From NCBI RefSeq assembly GCF_016863295.1, contig NZ_BOOP01000008.1, positions 310,001-374,000 on the forward strand: a stretch of 64,000 nt of DNA, read 5' to 3'. The notes under the pieces were generated by a model that worked only from the letters and a program-made list of their open reading frames with translations, ran no database searches and was not told the DNA's origin. The stretch is from Planotetraspora phitsanulokensis (lineage in GTDB: Bacteria; Actinomycetota; Actinomycetes; Streptosporangiales; Streptosporangiaceae). Made by a program: the position numbers and the translations under genes. This document shows, piece after piece, positions 26,577 through 34,650 of the stretch (position 1 is its first letter; each line of letters opens with the position of its first letter).

Positions 26577-27380
26577 GTGACTCGGCGTCGTTCCCGCGTA
26601 GGCCTGACCGTTCTGATCATCGCCGTCCTGATCGTTGGAGGCGTCGGATACGGTGTCTACCACCTGATGAAGAAGGCCCAGCCGTTCGCTTTAGGCGAAC
26701 ACTGCCTGGTCACGACATCGGACGGCACGCTGGACCTCGACATCGAGCAGGCCCAGATCGCCGCCACGATCGCGGCGGTCGCCGCCAGGCGGAAGCTGTC
26801 GGAGCGCGCCCTGCAGATCGCGTACGTGACCGCCATCCAGGAGTCGAAGCTGGCCAACCTGCCGTTCGGCGACCGGGACTCGGTGGGGGTCTTCCAGCAG
26901 CGGCCCTCCCAGGGATGGGGCACGCCCGAGCAGCTCACCGACCCCGTCTACGCGACCAAGAAGTTCTTCGCCGCGCTGGAGAAGGTCAAGCACTACAAGT
27001 CGATGCCCCTCCACGAGGCGGCGCAGGCCGTCCAGCGCTCGGCCGACGGCTCCGCGTACGCGCAGCACGAGCCGTCCGCCAAGATCCTCACGGCCGCCTT
27101 CACCGGGCGCGTCCCCAAGGCCGTCCACTGCTGGTACCCCCCGGCCGACAAGCCCGTCTCACCGCGGCCCGAAGAGGCGCGCAAGCAGCTCGTGCGGGCT
27201 CTGGGCGACGACTCCTCGGCCAAGCACGGCTGGCTGATCGCCGAGTGGTACGTCTCCAACGCGCAGAAGTACGGCCTGCGCGAGGTGCACTACGGCGGCA
27301 TGACCTGGACCGCGGAGGCGGGGCACGACGGCTGGCTGAAGGACGAGGCCAAGGCGTCCGGGGCCGTGCGCATCGCCTAG
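26577..27380 (+). CDS. Membrane-anchored protein with a lysozyme-like/transglycosylase-like domain
   Basis: 267 residues. There is a basic N-terminus, one membrane helix (VGLTVLIIAVLIVGGVGYGV) and an extracytoplasmic domain. In that domain IAYVTAIQESKL, VGVFQQRPSQGWG, LTDPVYATKKFFAAL and AAQAVQRSADGSAYAQ recall the lysozyme-like fold of actinobacterial phage-tail or Rpf-type proteins, with Glu in IQESKL as catalytic candidate. Database labels such as heavy-metal transporter for relatives have no support in the sequence. The function is inferred only. It lies between dapC and dapE. Confidence 0.82.
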   Translation: MTRRRSRVGLTVLIIAVLIVGGVGYGVYHLMKKAQPFALGEHCLVTTSDGTLDLDIEQAQIAATIAAVAARRKLSERALQIAYVTAIQESKLANLPFGDRDSVGVFQQRPSQGWGTPEQLTDPVYATKKFFAALEKVKHYKSMPLHEAAQAVQRSADGSAYAQHEPSAKILTAAFTGRVPKAVHCWYPPADKPVSPRPEEARKQLVRALGDDSSAKHGWLIAEWYVSNAQKYGLREVHYGGMTWTAEAGHDGWLKDEAKASGAVRIA

Positions 27381-27383
27381 GCT
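27378..27383 (+). promoter_or_regulatory. -10 hexamer of dapE sharing the upstream stop codon
   Basis: TAGGCT starts with the stop TAG of the preceding gene, with an 8-nt spacer to ATG 27392. Confidence 0.5.
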
Positions 27384-27391
27384 CAGGGGGC

Positions 27392-28453
27392 ATGCGGCTG
27401 GACCTTGGACAGGACGTCGGAGCGCTCACGGCGCGCCTTGTGGACATCGAGTCGGTCAGCGGCGGTGAGAAGGCCATCGCCGACGCCATCGAGGAGGCGC
27501 TGACCCCGCTGGACCACCTCACCGTGAACCGCGACGGGCAGAACATCGTGGCCCGCACGACGCTCGGGCGCGCCGAGCGCGTCGTGCTCGCCGGGCACAT
27601 CGACACCGTCCCCGTCGCGGCCAACCTGCCCAGCCGCGTCGACGGCGACCTGCTCTACGGCTGCGGCACCTCGGACATGAAGAGCGGCGTGGCCGTCCAG
27701 CTCAAGCTGGCCCTGCTGGACGACCCCAACCGGGACCTGACCTTCGTCTTCTACGACTGCGAGGAGATCGAGGCGGAGCGCAGCGGCCTGCTGCGCCTCA
27801 CCCGGGAGCACCCCGAGTGGCTCGCCGGCGACTTCGCCGTCGTCATGGAGCCGACCGACGGGCTGATCGAGGGCGGCTGCCAGGGGACGCTGCGGGCCGA
27901 GGTGGTCGTGCGCGGGGCCAGGGCGCACAGTGCGCGGTCCTGGGAGGGTGTCAACGCCATCCACGGGATCAAGCCGGTCATCGACATCCTCGGCGCCTAC
28001 GAGCCCAGGCGTCCCGTGGTCGACGGCCTGCGCTACCACGAGGGGCTCAACGCCGTCGGCATCCACGGTGGGGTGGCCGGGAACGTGATCCCCGACGAGT
28101 GCGTGGTGACCGTCAACTACCGCTTCGCCCCCGACCTCACCGTCGAGCAGGCCTTCGACCACGTCACCGAGCAGTTCGACGGCTTCGAGGTGCGGCTCAG
28201 GGACGGTGCGCCGGGAGCCAGGCCCGGGCTCACCCACCCGGTGGCCGCGGCCTTCGCCGCCGCCGTCGGCGGCACGCCGCGCGCCAAGCTCGGCTGGACC
28301 GACGTCGCCAGGTTCTCGGCTCTCGGGATGCCCGCCGTCAACTGCGGTCCCGGCAACCCCAACCTGGCCCACACCAGCGGTGAGCACGTGAGCCTGGCGA
28401 TGATCGCGGAGACCGAGCGGCGGATGCTCGACTGGCTGAGCACTCCACTCTGA
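27392..28453 (+). CDS. dapE: Succinyl-diaminopimelate desuccinylase
   Basis: 353-residue M20 zinc hydrolase that releases LL-diaminopimelate and succinate. Metal and catalytic blocks are VVLAGHIDTVPV, LYGCGTSDMKSGVA (bridging Asp), FYDCEEIEAERSG (catalytic Glu-Glu) and VMEPTDGLIEGGCQG. The dimerisation domain contains ARAHSARSWEGVNAIH. The C-terminal metal His is in NLAHTSGEHV. Together with dapC it covers two of the late steps of the succinylase branch. It probably has a leaderless start and its own promoter. Confidence 0.95.
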   Translation: MRLDLGQDVGALTARLVDIESVSGGEKAIADAIEEALTPLDHLTVNRDGQNIVARTTLGRAERVVLAGHIDTVPVAANLPSRVDGDLLYGCGTSDMKSGVAVQLKLALLDDPNRDLTFVFYDCEEIEAERSGLLRLTREHPEWLAGDFAVVMEPTDGLIEGGCQGTLRAEVVVRGARAHSARSWEGVNAIHGIKPVIDILGAYEPRRPVVDGLRYHEGLNAVGIHGGVAGNVIPDECVVTVNYRFAPDLTVEQAFDHVTEQFDGFEVRLRDGAPGARPGLTHPVAAAFAAAVGGTPRAKLGWTDVARFSALGMPAVNCGPGNPNLAHTSGEHVSLAMIAETERRMLDWLSTPL

Positions 28454-28462
28454 GCGGTTCCG

Positions 28463-30625
28463 TCAGCGGCCGGTCGTGACCTCGGGGAGCACCGGTTCCG
28501 GGCTGAAGGTGCCCTCCCTGCGGATCGTGTGCCAGCGCAGGCGCACACCCAGCACGGCAGTCGCCACCGACTGGATCACCACCAGGTACATCAACTGCCG
28601 GTAGACGAACTGCTGGAGCGGAAGCACCCACAACGCGGAGGCGGGCTCGCCGTCGAGCCGGAGCGCGTACCACCCGCTGAGCGCCTGGGCGGTGACGAAA
28701 CCCGCCCACACGGCCACCACGGGCAGGGGGTCGGCGACGGCCAGGCTGTACACCGCCATGATGTCCACGACGGGGGCCAGCAGCGGCAGGATCACCTGGA
28801 AGAGCATGAGATAGCCCAGGCACCTGCGTCCGAAGGAGCCGCGTTCCAGGACCGCCCCGCGGTGCTTCCACATCGCCTGCAGCGTGCCGTAGCACCACCG
28901 GTAACGTTGCCGCCAGAGCTGCCCGAGGGACGTGGGCGCCTCGGTCCACGCCCGGGCGTGCTCCTCGTAGACCACGCGCCAGCCCTCGCGGCAGATCGCC
29001 ATCGTGAGATCGGTGTCCTCGGCGAGCGTGTCCAGGCTGACGCCGCCGACCGACGTCAGCGCTGACCTGCGGAAGGCGCCGATGGCGCCCGGGACGGTGG
29101 CCATGCAGCCGAGGAGGTCGAACGCCCTCCGGTCGAGGTTGAACCCGATGACGTACTCGATGTGCTGCCAGCGGCCGATCATGCCCCGCCGGTTGCCGAC
29201 CTTCGTGTTGCCGCTGACCGCGCCGACGGACGGGTCGGCCAGCGGCTGGATCAGGTTGCCGATGGTCGACGGCTCGAACACCGTGTCCCCGTCGACCATG
29301 ATCAGGATGTCGTGCGCCGCCTGCGCGATCCCGGTGTTCAGCGCGGACGGCTTGCCCCCGTTCTGCTGGCGGATCACCCGTACGCCGGGGAGACCCAGCG
29401 AGGCCGCGATCTCCGCCGTGCGGTCCGTGGAGCCGTCGTCGACGACGATGACCTCCACGAGCCCCGGGTAGTCGGTCGCGACGAGTGAGCGGACGGTGGC
29501 TTCGATGCCCGCCTCCTCGTTGTAGGCGGGGACGATCACGGTGACGGGAGGTGGAGCGGGCCACCGCGCGATTCCCCGGCGGCGGCGTCCGGCGTCCCTG
29601 TCCCTTCGCAGCCGCCTCGCCCTGTGCGCGTGGACCCAGGCGAGGGCGACGAACAGCGCGAGCCGGAGCAGGGTCAGCACACCGGCCGCGGCGAGGATCC
29701 AGCCGAGTGATCCGGTGAACGCGGAGGAGGCCCGCTGGATGAGCACCAGGGCCTCGCCCTGCCACCGGTCGCCCGTGGAGGCGGGCGTGTGCGCCGAGGG
29801 GAGCCCGACCGCCCGGGTGAGGGTGGTGGCCGTGTAGCCCCGCTTGTCCAGCGTGGTCAGCAACTGGTCGACAGCCGCCACGGTCTGCGAACGATCTCCT
29901 CCAGCGTCGTGGAACATGATCACGGCGCCGGTGTCGCGCGGCGGCAGGGACGCCTTGACGATCTTGTCCACCCCCGGCCGGCTCCAGTCCTTGGAGTCGA
30001 GATCGGTCAGGGCGGTCAGGTAGCCCTCCGACGCGAGCAGTCGCATCGCCGCGAACTGCTTGTCCCCCACGGCCTCAGGAGACGCGGAGTACGGCATGCG
30101 GACCAGGCGGGTGTGGATGCCGGCTGTCCCCGCCAGCGCCTTCTGTGTGAGGGACAACTCCAGCCGGCTTCGCCAGTCCGGGGTCGTCGTCACGTCGGCG
30201 TGCGTGTACGTGTGGTCGCCGATCTCGTCGCCCTCGGCGACCATGCGCCGGATGAGATCGGGATTCTCGGCGACGTGCGCACCGACCACGAAGAACGTCG
30301 CGGTGGCGCCGTGCTTGCGAAGCACGTCGAGCACCTGGGGCGTCCAGCGCGGATCGGGCCCGTCGTCGAAGGTGAGCGCCACCGTGCGCCGTGCGACGCG
30401 CAGAGCCTGCGGTCGTGGTCCCGACATGTTCACCACGGGGCCGCCGGCGCGCACCCGGTCGAGCATCGCCGAATCGCCGGTGTCGTCCGCGGGCGGGTGC
30501 GTCTCGCCGACGACGTTGTGGACGTAGCCGTTCAGGAAGAGCGCCCCGCCGGTCAGGACGGCCGCCAGGGCGACCAGGATCCAGTGGGCGCGCGGGTCGC
30601 TTCGCTTGGTCCGCCGCGTGCTCAT
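28463..30625 (-). CDS. Bifunctional polysaccharide deacetylase / family 2 glycosyltransferase
   Basis: 720 residues in one chain. After an N-terminal membrane helix, a NodB deacetylase domain (about 75-215) has TFDDGPDP and the metal-binding HTYTHADV. After a second membrane segment (about 300-325), a processive GT2 domain (about 350-600) has VVDDGSTDRT, VDGDTVF, DTDLTM and QRYRWCYG. Membrane helices follow. The fusion suggests synthesis and partial de-N-acetylation of a cell-surface N-acetylhexosamine polymer, PNAG-like or chitin-like. The stop of the upstream gene overlaps its start (ATGA), so the two are co-translated. Confidence 0.93.
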   Translation of the reverse strand: MSTRRTKRSDPRAHWILVALAAVLTGGALFLNGYVHNVVGETHPPADDTGDSAMLDRVRAGGPVVNMSGPRPQALRVARRTVALTFDDGPDPRWTPQVLDVLRKHGATATFFVVGAHVAENPDLIRRMVAEGDEIGDHTYTHADVTTTPDWRSRLELSLTQKALAGTAGIHTRLVRMPYSASPEAVGDKQFAAMRLLASEGYLTALTDLDSKDWSRPGVDKIVKASLPPRDTGAVIMFHDAGGDRSQTVAAVDQLLTTLDKRGYTATTLTRAVGLPSAHTPASTGDRWQGEALVLIQRASSAFTGSLGWILAAAGVLTLLRLALFVALAWVHAHRARRLRRDRDAGRRRRGIARWPAPPPVTVIVPAYNEEAGIEATVRSLVATDYPGLVEVIVVDDGSTDRTAEIAASLGLPGVRVIRQQNGGKPSALNTGIAQAAHDILIMVDGDTVFEPSTIGNLIQPLADPSVGAVSGNTKVGNRRGMIGRWQHIEYVIGFNLDRRAFDLLGCMATVPGAIGAFRRSALTSVGGVSLDTLAEDTDLTMAICREGWRVVYEEHARAWTEAPTSLGQLWRQRYRWCYGTLQAMWKHRGAVLERGSFGRRCLGYLMLFQVILPLLAPVVDIMAVYSLAVADPLPVVAVWAGFVTAQALSGWYALRLDGEPASALWVLPLQQFVYRQLMYLVVIQSVATAVLGVRLRWHTIRREGTFSPEPVLPEVTTGR

Positions 30626-31071
30626 TTCGGCCCGTGCGTCTTGTCGGTCTGCCCCGGCGGGGTGCCGCCGTGGCCGGGATTGCCCGTCACGGAACCCTGG
30701 GCGTCGGGCGGCGGGGTGTTGCCGGGCCTGCCGGCCGAGGGCGTGGCGTCAGGTGTCCGCTGCGGCTCGCTGCTCGGCGCGGTGGGCACAGGGGCCTGTG
30801 GGACCGCCGTCGCGGACGGGCTGACGCGTGGCGCCCGCGTGGGCGGGCCCGCGGACCGGGAAGCGGTTCTCTCGATGGCCGGTCCCTTTTGAGGCTTGCC
30901 GGGCCAGCCCAGTCCGGGCAACTCGGTGCCGCCCAGCATTCCGGTGACGACGAAGGCCAGGAGGGTCACGACGACGACTCCGGAACCGATCGCCGTCACC
31001 GTGAGAATCCGGCCGCGTCGGCCGCTGTGGTCCACGAACACGGCGGTGTCCTGAGGGCGTGGCTCGTTCAC
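30622..31071 (-). CDS. Single-helix membrane protein with Pro/Ser/Thr-rich tail
   Basis: 149 residues. A short cytoplasmic part (AVFVDHSGRRGRIL) is followed by one membrane helix (TAIGSGVVVVTLLAFVVTG) and a long disordered, Pro/Ser/Thr-rich extracytoplasmic segment. There is no enzymatic motif. It overlaps the start of the deacetylase/glycosyltransferase gene by 4 nt and is probably an accessory factor of that enzyme. GTG 31071 is chosen so that the cytoplasmic part starts VNEPRPQD. An upstream start at 31158 is possible but has non-coding-like composition. Confidence 0.8.
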   Translation of the reverse strand: MNEPRPQDTAVFVDHSGRRGRILTVTAIGSGVVVVTLLAFVVTGMLGGTELPGLGWPGKPQKGPAIERTASRSAGPPTRAPRVSPSATAVPQAPVPTAPSSEPQRTPDATPSAGRPGNTPPPDAQGSVTGNPGHGGTPPGQTDKTHGPK

Positions 31072-31165
31072 GAGGTGTGATGGTAGTGAGCCCAGATATA
31101 CAGCTGGGAACAAAGCGGCATTTGTGGCCATCTTGTGGAGAACGCCCGCACTGGCCATGGCCCGC

Positions 31166-31171
31166 TAGCGT
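31166..31171 (+). promoter_or_regulatory. -10 hexamer of the first LOG-family gene
   Basis: TAGCGT with a 6-nt spacer to ATG 31178, a leaderless arrangement. Confidence 0.5.
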
Positions 31172-31177
31172 GAGCAC

Positions 31178-31924
31178 ATGAACCACGACCGGCCTGAGCG
31201 CCGCCAGGGATCCTCGGTGCTCCGCGGCGACCTCGTCCCCGATTCGACCTATGACCAGCGCCTGCTCGACCGCAAGGGCCCGACGGACTGGCTGCACATG
31301 GATCCGTGGCGGGTCCTGCGCATCCAGTCGGAGTTCGTCGAAGGATTCGGCTCCCTCGCCAACCTCCCCGCGGCGGTGACCGTCTTCGGATCCGCCCGCA
31401 CCCCCCGAGACAGCGCCGAGTACGACCTGGGCGTCCGCGTGGGCCACGCGCTGGCCAAGGTGGGGTACGCCGTCATCACCGGCGGCGGCCCCGGCGTCAT
31501 GGAGGCGGCCAACAAGGGTGCGTTAGAGGCCGGCGGCGTCTCGGTCGGCCTGGGGATCGAGCTTCCGCACGAGCAGCGCCTGAACGAGTACGTCGACCTG
31601 GGCGTCGAGTTCCGCTACTTCTTCGTCCGCAAGACGATGTTCGTCAAGTACTCCTCCGGCTTCATCGCCCTCCCCGGCGGGTTCGGCACGCTCGACGAGC
31701 TGTTCGAGGCGCTCACCCTGGTCCAGACGCACAAGGTCACCTCCTTCCCCGTGATCCTCATGGGGTCGGAGTTCTGGTCGCCGCTGGTCGACTGGGTCAG
31801 TACGACGCTGGCGAAGACGGGCAAGATCTCGCCGTCGGACGTCGACCTCCTGCGGGTCACCGACGACCCCGACGAGGCCGTCCGGATCATCCTCGAGGCC
31901 GACCGGCACCGCGCGGGAGCGTGA
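31178..31924 (+). CDS. LOG-family protein (TIGR00730), cytokinin-riboside phosphoribohydrolase-like
   Basis: 248 residues with the Rossmann-like LOG fold: TVFGSARTPRD, the nucleotide-binding VITGGGPGVMEAANKGA and the catalytic PGGFGTLDELFEALT. LOG enzymes hydrolyse N6-modified AMP or related nucleoside monophosphates to the base and ribose 5-phosphate. The physiological substrate in actinobacteria is unclear. It is leaderless and is followed 4 nt later by a second LOG gene, giving a tandem pair of distant paralogues. The dapE-LOG-tag neighbourhood is common in actinobacteria. Confidence 0.92.
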   Translation: MNHDRPERRQGSSVLRGDLVPDSTYDQRLLDRKGPTDWLHMDPWRVLRIQSEFVEGFGSLANLPAAVTVFGSARTPRDSAEYDLGVRVGHALAKVGYAVITGGGPGVMEAANKGALEAGGVSVGLGIELPHEQRLNEYVDLGVEFRYFFVRKTMFVKYSSGFIALPGGFGTLDELFEALTLVQTHKVTSFPVILMGSEFWSPLVDWVSTTLAKTGKISPSDVDLLRVTDDPDEAVRIILEADRHRAGA

Positions 31925-31928
31925 CGAG

Positions 31929-32507
31929 GTGTTCATCTGCGTGTTCTGCGCGTCCAGCCAGAAGATCGACCGCAAGTACCTCGACCTCGCCCGCGACGTC
32001 GGCACGGAGCTCGCCAGGCGTGGGCACGCCCTCGTCAGCGGGGGCGCGATCGTCTCCTGCATGGGCGAGGTCGCCCGGGCCGTGCGGGACGGCGGCGGCC
32101 ACACCGTGGGTGTGATCCCGCAGGTGCTCGTGGACATCGAGATCGCGGACACCGACTCCGGCGAGCTGATCGTCACCGGGGACATGCGCGAGCGCAAGGG
32201 CCTGATGGACGCCAGGTCGGACGCCTTCCTCGTGCTGCCCGGCGGGATCGGCACCCTGGAGGAGCTGTTCGAGATCTGGACCTCGCGGGTGCTCGGCATC
32301 CATGAGAGGCCGCTGGTGGTGCTGGACCCGTGGGGTCTGTACGCGCCGCTGCGCCGGCTCGTCGACGGCATGTACGAGCAGGGATTCACCCGCCCCAACG
32401 TCTTCGACGCGATCTCCTGGACGACCACCGTCGAGGAGGCCTTCGACCTGCTGGAAAGGCCGGCCGCGCACCTGCGGCCCACGGCCGAGGAGATCGGCGA
32501 GTCCTGA
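31929..32507 (+). CDS. Second LOG-family protein
   Basis: 192 residues, the usual length of single-domain LOG proteins. It begins FICVFCASS, with the family motifs ALVSGGAIVSCMGEVARAV and LPGGIGTLEELFEIWTSR. The Cys in GAIVSCMG replaces the more usual Gly/Leu context of the neighbouring paralogue. GTG 31929 starts 4 nt after the upstream stop, so the two LOG genes are one operon and might act as paired or heteromeric enzymes. It meets the next, opposite gene with a 1-nt gap. Confidence 0.92.
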   Translation: MFICVFCASSQKIDRKYLDLARDVGTELARRGHALVSGGAIVSCMGEVARAVRDGGGHTVGVIPQVLVDIEIADTDSGELIVTGDMRERKGLMDARSDAFLVLPGGIGTLEELFEIWTSRVLGIHERPLVVLDPWGLYAPLRRLVDGMYEQGFTRPNVFDAISWTTTVEEAFDLLERPAAHLRPTAEEIGES

Positions 32508-32508
32508 G

Positions 32509-32802
32509 TCAGGCGAGGCCGCGCCGGGTGAGCGCGGGAGGCCGGCGGCCCATCAGGACCTCGGTCATGTCGAGCGCCTGCCGTACCTGGTGGGAGGTGC
32601 GGAACACCGTCGCCCCCGCCCACGCGAACGCGGCGGCCGCCGCGATCGCCTCCGTCTCGTCCTCCGGCAGGGTCACCATGACCGTATGGCCGGCCTGGGC
32701 CAGCGCGGAGACCTCGGACAGCGAGCCCGCCGCCGTCCAGGCCGGGTCGGCCTCGTCCTCCGGACGGATCACAATGGTCATGCCTTCAATGCTCGCACGC
32801 AT
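32509..32802 (-). CDS. Small protein resembling the C-terminus of dihydropteroate synthase
   Basis: 97 residues. TIVIRPEDEADPAWTAAG is followed by AGHTVMVTLPEDETEAIAAAA and by ATVFRTSHQVRQALDMTEVL. That last part resembles the C-terminal helices of dihydropteroate synthases. In other actinobacteria a folP paralogue occupies this place between the LOG and DivIVA/tag genes. None of the pterin or pABA site motifs are present, so it is not an active synthase. It could be a surviving regulatory fragment or only look similar. ATG 32781 is an alternative start. Confidence 0.7.
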   Translation of the reverse strand: MRASIEGMTIVIRPEDEADPAWTAAGSLSEVSALAQAGHTVMVTLPEDETEAIAAAAAFAWAGATVFRTSHQVRQALDMTEVLMGRRPPALTRRGLA

Positions 32803-32825
32803 GCGAGTTGTGGCACGATTCGTAT

Positions 32826-33335
32826 GTGCTGGTCGTACTCGTCTTAGCCGGACTCGCCGTCCTCTTCTGCGTGTGGATGGTGTCGCTCGGCCATGGCGGT
32901 GAGCTGGCCGTCTTCCATCCGGACACGCCTCCGACGGAGCTGCCCGACGCCGGTCACCTGACCGCTGCCGATCTCATGAGCCTGCAGCTGCCCCTGAGCC
33001 TGGTCGGCTACCACACCCAGGTCGTGGACGAGGCCCTCTACCGGTTCTCGACCGCGCTCGGCGAGCGGGACACCCGGATCGCGGTGCTGGAGCAGCGCGT
33101 CGCGGATCTGCTGGCCGGCCGCCTCCAGGCGCGGCAGGAGGCCTTCGCGCGGCCGGCCGAGCCGGCCGTCACCGAGCACCTGCCCGAGATCCCCAAGACC
33201 CCCGAGATCCCCTCCAGGACTCCCGAGGTGCCCGCCAAGATTTCCGAGATCCCCGCCAAGACCCCCGAGGTCCCTTCCAAGACCGCGGCGGGCGCCTGGG
33301 AGGACGACCGCGCGGACGCGGAAGAGTCGTGGTGA
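32826..33335 (+). CDS. Membrane protein with DivIVA-like domain and heptapeptide-repeat tail
   Basis: 169 residues. An N-terminal hydrophobic helix (VLVVLVLAGLAVLFCVW) is followed by the DivIVA-type segment LMSLQLPLSLVGYHTQVVDEALYRF and a short coiled coil (RDTRIAVLEQRVADLLAGRL). The tail is made of PEIP/PEVP heptad repeats. It probably localises at the membrane, at a pole or septum by analogy to DivIVA proteins. GTG 32826 follows a weak -10 (CACGAT) by 6 nt. It overlaps tag by 4 nt. LOG-DivIVA-tag order is conserved among relatives. Confidence 0.85.
   Translation: MLVVLVLAGLAVLFCVWMVSLGHGGELAVFHPDTPPTELPDAGHLTAADLMSLQLPLSLVGYHTQVVDEALYRFSTALGERDTRIAVLEQRVADLLAGRLQARQEAFARPAEPAVTEHLPEIPKTPEIPSRTPEVPAKISEIPAKTPEVPSKTAAGAWEDDRADAEESW
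33183..33284. repeat. 18/21-bp tandem repeat coding for PExPxKT units
   Basis: One 18-bp unit and four 21-bp units start at 33183, 33201, 33222, 33243 and 33264. They encode PEIPKT, PEIPSRT, PEVPAKI, SEIPAKT and PEVPSKT in frame at the end of the DivIVA-like protein. Confidence 0.85.
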
Positions 33336-33904
33336 ACCGGTGCGCGTGGGCTACCTCGGCCCCGGACTACATCGCCTACCACGACGACGAGTGGGGGCGC
33401 CCGGTCCACGGCGACGACCGGGTCTTCGAGCGGATCACGCTGGAGGCGTTCCAGTCCGGCCTGTCGTGGCTGACGATCCTGCGCAAGCGGGAGAACTTCC
33501 GGCGGGCCTTCGCCGGGTTCTCGATCCCCGAGGTCGCCGCGTTCGACGAGTCCGACGTCGAGCGCCTGATGAACGACGCCGGCATCGTCAGGAACCGGGC
33601 CAAGGTCGACGCGGCGATCGCCAACGCCAGGGCGGCGGCGGAGTTGCCGGACGGCCTGTGCCGGCTGGTCTGGAAGTTCGCGGACCCGTCCTCGCCCGTA
33701 CCGGCCGGCCTCGGCGACGTGCCCGCGCAGACCGCGGCGTCGAAGGCGCTGGCCAAGGAGCTCAAGAAGCACGGGTTCCGGTTCGTCGGCCCGACCACCG
33801 CCTACGCGCTGATGCAGGCGATCGGCCTGGTCAACGACCACGTGGTCGACTGCTGGGTGCGCGAGGAGGTCAACGTCCTTCGAAGCGCGGGGTCTCCCTG
33901 CTGA
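33332..33904 (+). CDS. tag: DNA-3-methyladenine glycosylase I
   Basis: Base-excision enzyme removing 3-methyladenine from alkylated DNA; about 190 residues. The Tag zinc snap is complete: Cys in NRCAWA, His in AYHDDEWG, and His and Cys in VNDHVVDCW. The substrate-pocket Glu lies in LEAFQSGLSWLTIL. Of the two adjacent GTG codons, 33332 is better spaced from GGAAGAG and overlaps the stop of the DivIVA-like gene. Its 3' end runs 35 nt into the convergent enoyl-CoA hydratase gene. Confidence 0.94.
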   Translation: MNRCAWATSAPDYIAYHDDEWGRPVHGDDRVFERITLEAFQSGLSWLTILRKRENFRRAFAGFSIPEVAAFDESDVERLMNDAGIVRNRAKVDAAIANARAAAELPDGLCRLVWKFADPSSPVPAGLGDVPAQTAASKALAKELKKHGFRFVGPTTAYALMQAIGLVNDHVVDCWVREEVNVLRSAGSPC

Positions 33905-34649
33905 GGAAGGCCTTCGTCGCGGCCAGATGATCGGCCGTGGCCGCGCACTCGTCCTGCAGATCGGCCTCGCGGTCGAGGGCGGCGGCGAGCGGGTGGGAGG
34001 CGGAGAAGTCGAGCGCACGCCTGGTCGCGGCGTAGGCCAGGGTGGGTCCCTGCGCCAGGCGCAGCGCCAGCTCGCGTGCCGTGGGCACCACGTCCTCGCC
34101 CGGCACGACCTTGCTCACCAGGCCCAGCTCCAGCGCGCGCGTCGCGTCGACGGTTTCGCCCAGGAGCAGCATCTCCCTGGCCACGGCGGGGCCCACGAGG
34201 CGCTGAAGGGTCCACGAGGCGCCGGAGTCGGGCGCGAGGCCGATCCCGGTGAACGCCATGGCGAACTTCGCCCTCTCGGCGGCGATGCGGAAGTCGCACG
34301 CGAAGGCCAGTGACGCCCCCGCTCCCGCGGCCACGCCGTTGACGGCGGCGACCACCGGTTTGTCCATCGAGGCGATCGTGAGCACGATCGGGTTGTAGTG
34401 CTCACGAACCGTGTTCGCGAGCCCGAGGCCGCTGTCCAGGTTGTCGGCGTGCTCGCGCAGGTCCTGTCCCGCGCAGAAGGCCCGGCCGGCCCCGGTCAGC
34501 AGGACGGCGCGCACGGACGCGTCCCCGGCGGCCCGGCGCAGCGTCGCGAGCAACTCGCCCTTCATGGCCGCGGTCAGCGAGTTCATCGCGTTGGGGCGGT
34601 CCAGGGTGACCGTCGCGACCGCCTGCTCGACCTCGTAGCCGACACTCAT
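33870..34649 (-). CDS. Enoyl-CoA hydratase/isomerase (PaaG-like)
   Basis: 259-residue crotonase-fold protein. The oxyanion-hole segments are AFCAGQDLREH and VNGVAAGAGASLAFACD. The acidic residue in the LAPDSGASWTL loop is typical of PaaG-type isomerases/hydratases. A PaaX-family regulator gene sits immediately upstream (1-nt gap). A role in phenylacetate or a related acyl-CoA degradation path is therefore likely, although no other paa gene is in the window. ATG 34649 matches the family start (MSVGYEVEQAVATVTL). The 3' end overlaps tag. Confidence 0.92.
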   Translation of the reverse strand: MSVGYEVEQAVATVTLDRPNAMNSLTAAMKGELLATLRRAAGDASVRAVLLTGAGRAFCAGQDLREHADNLDSGLGLANTVREHYNPIVLTIASMDKPVVAAVNGVAAGAGASLAFACDFRIAAERAKFAMAFTGIGLAPDSGASWTLQRLVGPAVAREMLLLGETVDATRALELGLVSKVVPGEDVVPTARELALRLAQGPTLAYAATRRALDFSASHPLAAALDREADLQDECAATADHLAATKAFLSRETPRFEGR

Positions 34650-34650
34650 C

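Noticed and set aside
33183-33284. Repeat array considered as a CRISPR
   Set aside because: Units are contiguous, 18-21 bp, without spacers, and in frame within a coding sequence.
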